Below are positions 22,295 through 23,728 of a stretch of DNA of 23,728 bases, piece after piece (within the stretch, counting starts at the first letter, position 1; every line of letters starts with the position of its first letter). Made by a program: the position numbers and the translations under genes. Source of the DNA: a virus. Under the pieces are notes generated by a model. That model ran no database searches, was not told the origin of the DNA, and saw only the letters and a list, made by a program, of their open reading frames with translations. The stretch lies in IMG/VR virus record IMGVR_UViG_3300020463_003134, positions 1 to 23,728 of that record. The stretch is one strand, 5' to 3'.

Positions 22295-22489
22295 TTACCT
22301 ACTTAGTTTAAAGTAAATAGACTCATTTTCTAAATGATCTACTACAGTAAGTGCAGGTACCCCTGAAGGTTCTGTCTTTCCTATATATTCCCATTTATAT
22401 CCTTCTGCTACTTGCTTTTCAGCAGTACCAAAAAAAGTTTGATTGTCCCACATAAACAATCCAAACATCATTGAAAGTGCTATTCCCAT
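22295..22489 (-). CDS. Small membrane-anchored protein of unknown function
   Basis: A 64-aa protein. The first 14 residues (MGIALSMMFGLFMW) are hydrophobic and could act as signal or anchor. The rest is a short soluble segment with GYKWEYIGKTEPSG and DHLENESIYFKLSR. A GGGGG-containing purine tract before the ATG can serve as ribosome-binding site. It ends 8 bases before the tRNA-Thr gene. No family recognised. Confidence 0.55.
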   Translation of the reverse strand: MGIALSMMFGLFMWDNQTFFGTAEKQVAEGYKWEYIGKTEPSGVPALTVVDHLENESIYFKLSR

Positions 22490-22515
22490 TTTATTTCCCC
22501 CATTTTTTTATTACC

Positions 22516-22926
22516 TTACTTATTAAAACGTAAGGTGTAGTGTCTACCATTTGTGTTAAAGGTTATAGTAGAATGACTATACACTTCACGTGAAGACTCG
22601 TTATATCTGGTTTCTAGTCGACATTGACGTTGTGTTCCACCAGTTGCTTTGCTGTTATTATGTCCAAGCATACCACCAAGAAGAGCACCTACGGCGCCGC
22701 CGTTTTCCACATTCTTGGTTATATTATTACCAATGATGCCTCCTATAATTGCGCCTTTTAGAGTATCACCAGTTTTATCACCAGGTACTTTAACATCATA
22801 GCAAACTTCAACGGAGTAAGGATCACGATCAATAACAGTTTTGTAATGATCTGTAATATTTCCTGTTGACGTTTCTGCTAATGCTGGAGTCGCAAAAAGC
22901 ATCATTGCAAATAGTATTTTTTTCAT
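22516..22926 (-). CDS. Secreted glycine-zipper protein
   Basis: A 136-aa protein with a clear Sec signal peptide (MKKILFAMMLFATPALA, cleavage likely before ETS). A glycine-zipper segment at about 58-89 contains GAIIGGIIG and GGAVGALLGGMLG, the pattern of the 2TM glycine-zipper family of envelope proteins. Two Cys (42 and 102) could form a disulfide in the periplasm. Such domains insert in or oligomerise at the outer envelope, so it could affect host envelope properties or lysis (inference). Its ATG overlaps the FkbM stop as ATGA. Confidence 0.8.
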   Translation of the reverse strand: MKKILFAMMLFATPALAETSTGNITDHYKTVIDRDPYSVEVCYDVKVPGDKTGDTLKGAIIGGIIGNNITKNVENGGAVGALLGGMLGHNNSKATGGTQRQCRLETRYNESSREVYSHSTITFNTNGRHYTLRFNK

Positions 22927-23642
22927 TGTGTCACCTCTATTTTGTGTTCGTCAAGAACAAGTTGGGTAGATGGCCTAATGCCAAAGGCTTGTTGCCTTGG
23001 ACAGTTAGGACCGCTAGTTGGAGCAAAAATAAACGTCCTTTTGCTCTTTACTTCAACAAATTTATAACCTTTGTTGAAGAAAAACTCTACCATTTGGGTA
23101 ATATCTTTATTAGGTTCTACTGTTACCCAAGGTAGTTGTGTTTCAATTAAATTTTCTGCACCTTGAATGACTTGCCATTCAAAACCTTGCACATCTATTT
23201 TAATCAAACTACAATCTGTAATATTTTGATCATCAAGTTTAACCATTTCAACTTCGTATGCTGACCCTTCTATAGAAAGATCTAAACGCACTTTTCCATT
23301 GCCGCAGTTTTTTGCACTATCTTTAAATACTACAGTGCTATTTACGTCTCCGACAGCAAATTCTCTAATTTCACCATCCCAATTTAAACGTAAACATTCT
23401 AAATTTTTAGTACTAGGTTCAAATGCAATTACATTATCAAATTGTTTTTCCATAGCAAGACTCCATACACCGATGTTTGCACCAACATCTAAAAAAGTTT
23501 TTTTATTAGGATGTTCTTGCTCAATTACGAGACGTTGTCTTTTCTCATAATTAGGAGAATTTTTTGTTCTATCTCCTTTAACATGGTTAAACATTTTTTC
23601 ATCTTGATCAGGTACATGCCAACCGTTGCTTAAAATTTGCAT
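22923..23642 (-). CDS. FkbM-family SAM-dependent methyltransferase
   Basis: A 239-aa Rossmann-fold methyltransferase. The SAM-binding motif I is FLDVGANIGVWS (50-61), the acidic ribose-binding residue is in AFEPS (73-77), and the family motif LIKIDVQGFEWQVIQGA (146-162) is complete. FkbM enzymes O-methylate small molecules and sugars; many marine T4-like phages carry copies next to glycosyltransferases. The start overlaps the stop of the preceding gene (TAATG). The C-terminal 30 residues contain NCPRQQAFGIRPS and look phage-specific. The acceptor is unknown. Confidence 0.88.
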   Translation of the reverse strand: MQILSNGWHVPDQDEKMFNHVKGDRTKNSPNYEKRQRLVIEQEHPNKKTFLDVGANIGVWSLAMEKQFDNVIAFEPSTKNLECLRLNWDGEIREFAVGDVNSTVVFKDSAKNCGNGKVRLDLSIEGSAYEVEMVKLDDQNITDCSLIKIDVQGFEWQVIQGAENLIETQLPWVTVEPNKDITQMVEFFFNKGYKFVEVKSKRTFIFAPTSGPNCPRQQAFGIRPSTQLVLDEHKIEVTQ

Positions 23643-23728
23643 TAGTAGTTCGCTCCGTTCTCAGTACCATTGCCATATTCTAACACCTTGATAGTTTTAA
23701 CTCTGTCATATCTAAAACTTCTAAAACC
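23642..23728 (-). CDS. C-terminal end of an unidentified protein, cut by the window edge
   Basis: The last 28 residues of a minus-strand gene are in the window, containing GFRSFRYDRV and ending ENGANY before a TAA that overlaps the FkbM start codon (TAATG). The G-x-R-S-F-R-Y-D-R-V phrase resembles the end of WYL-like domains in bacterial and phage proteins, but 28 residues are too few to be sure. The coupling to the FkbM gene indicates one operon that begins outside the window. Confidence 0.5.
   Translation of the reverse strand, partial: GFRSFRYDRVKTIKVLEYGNGTENGANY

Overview
The window reads as part of the genome of a large, AT-rich, T4-like myovirus that infects a marine bacterium, probably an alphaproteobacterium. 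The phage evidence is a giant tail/fibre protein (2630 aa) of the type seen in marine T4-like phages, a second phage fibre protein, a T4-type ATP-dependent DNA ligase, UvsE, FkbM, glycosyltransferase and sulfotransferase genes, many small overlapping ORFs, and five tRNA genes. Gene starts and stops overlap at ATGA or TAATG almost throughout. The host guess is an inference from low GC and from the alphaproteobacterial look of the cytochrome b and ferredoxin-NADP reductase.

Layout. All genes but one lie on the minus strand, so transcription runs from high to low coordinates. 23728-22290: the tail of an unidentified protein, an FkbM methyltransferase, a secreted glycine-zipper protein and a small membrane protein. 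22286-20043: tRNA-Thr, a small zinc ribbon, a small Cys-containing protein, tRNA-Leu, then a complete cytochrome b coupled to a coiled-coil protein and a two-TM membrane protein. 19985-18726: a DUF551-like protein, a sulfotransferase, and a tRNA cluster (Trp-like, Arg, Cys). 18660-15792: metallophosphoesterase, DNA ligase and uroporphyrinogen decarboxylase (HemE). 15725-12470: a 430-aa unknown protein, a tail fibre protein, a membrane/coiled-coil protein and a conserved unknown protein. 12440-8292: an operon of QueD-like protein, glycosyltransferase, ferredoxin-NADP reductase, dihydroorotate-dehydrogenase-like protein, UvsE, a small membrane protein and an ErpA/IscA-like protein. 8008-8295 is the only plus-strand gene (a zinc ribbon). 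7928-36 is the giant structural protein, and a paralogous structural gene starts at 36 and runs off the left edge.

How it works together. The unusual theme is redox biology: a full-length respiratory cytochrome b with all four haem-ligating His and the Qo-site PEWY motif, HemE for tetrapyrrole synthesis, an A-type Fe-S carrier, and a ferredoxin-NADP reductase coupled to an FMN dehydrogenase-like enzyme. Together these look like auxiliary metabolic genes that would sustain or redirect host electron transport and pyrimidine supply during infection. No Rieske protein or cytochrome c1 is present, so the phage cytochrome b would have to enter a host complex or act in an atypical way.

Regulation visible in the sequence: host-like sigma70 promoters (TTGACA/T, 16-17 bp spacer, TATAAT-like) stand before the QueD operon, the 430-aa gene, the phosphoesterase operon and the tRNA cluster. 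T4-late-like GATAAATA boxes stand before both structural genes. This suggests early metabolic and late structural expression classes.
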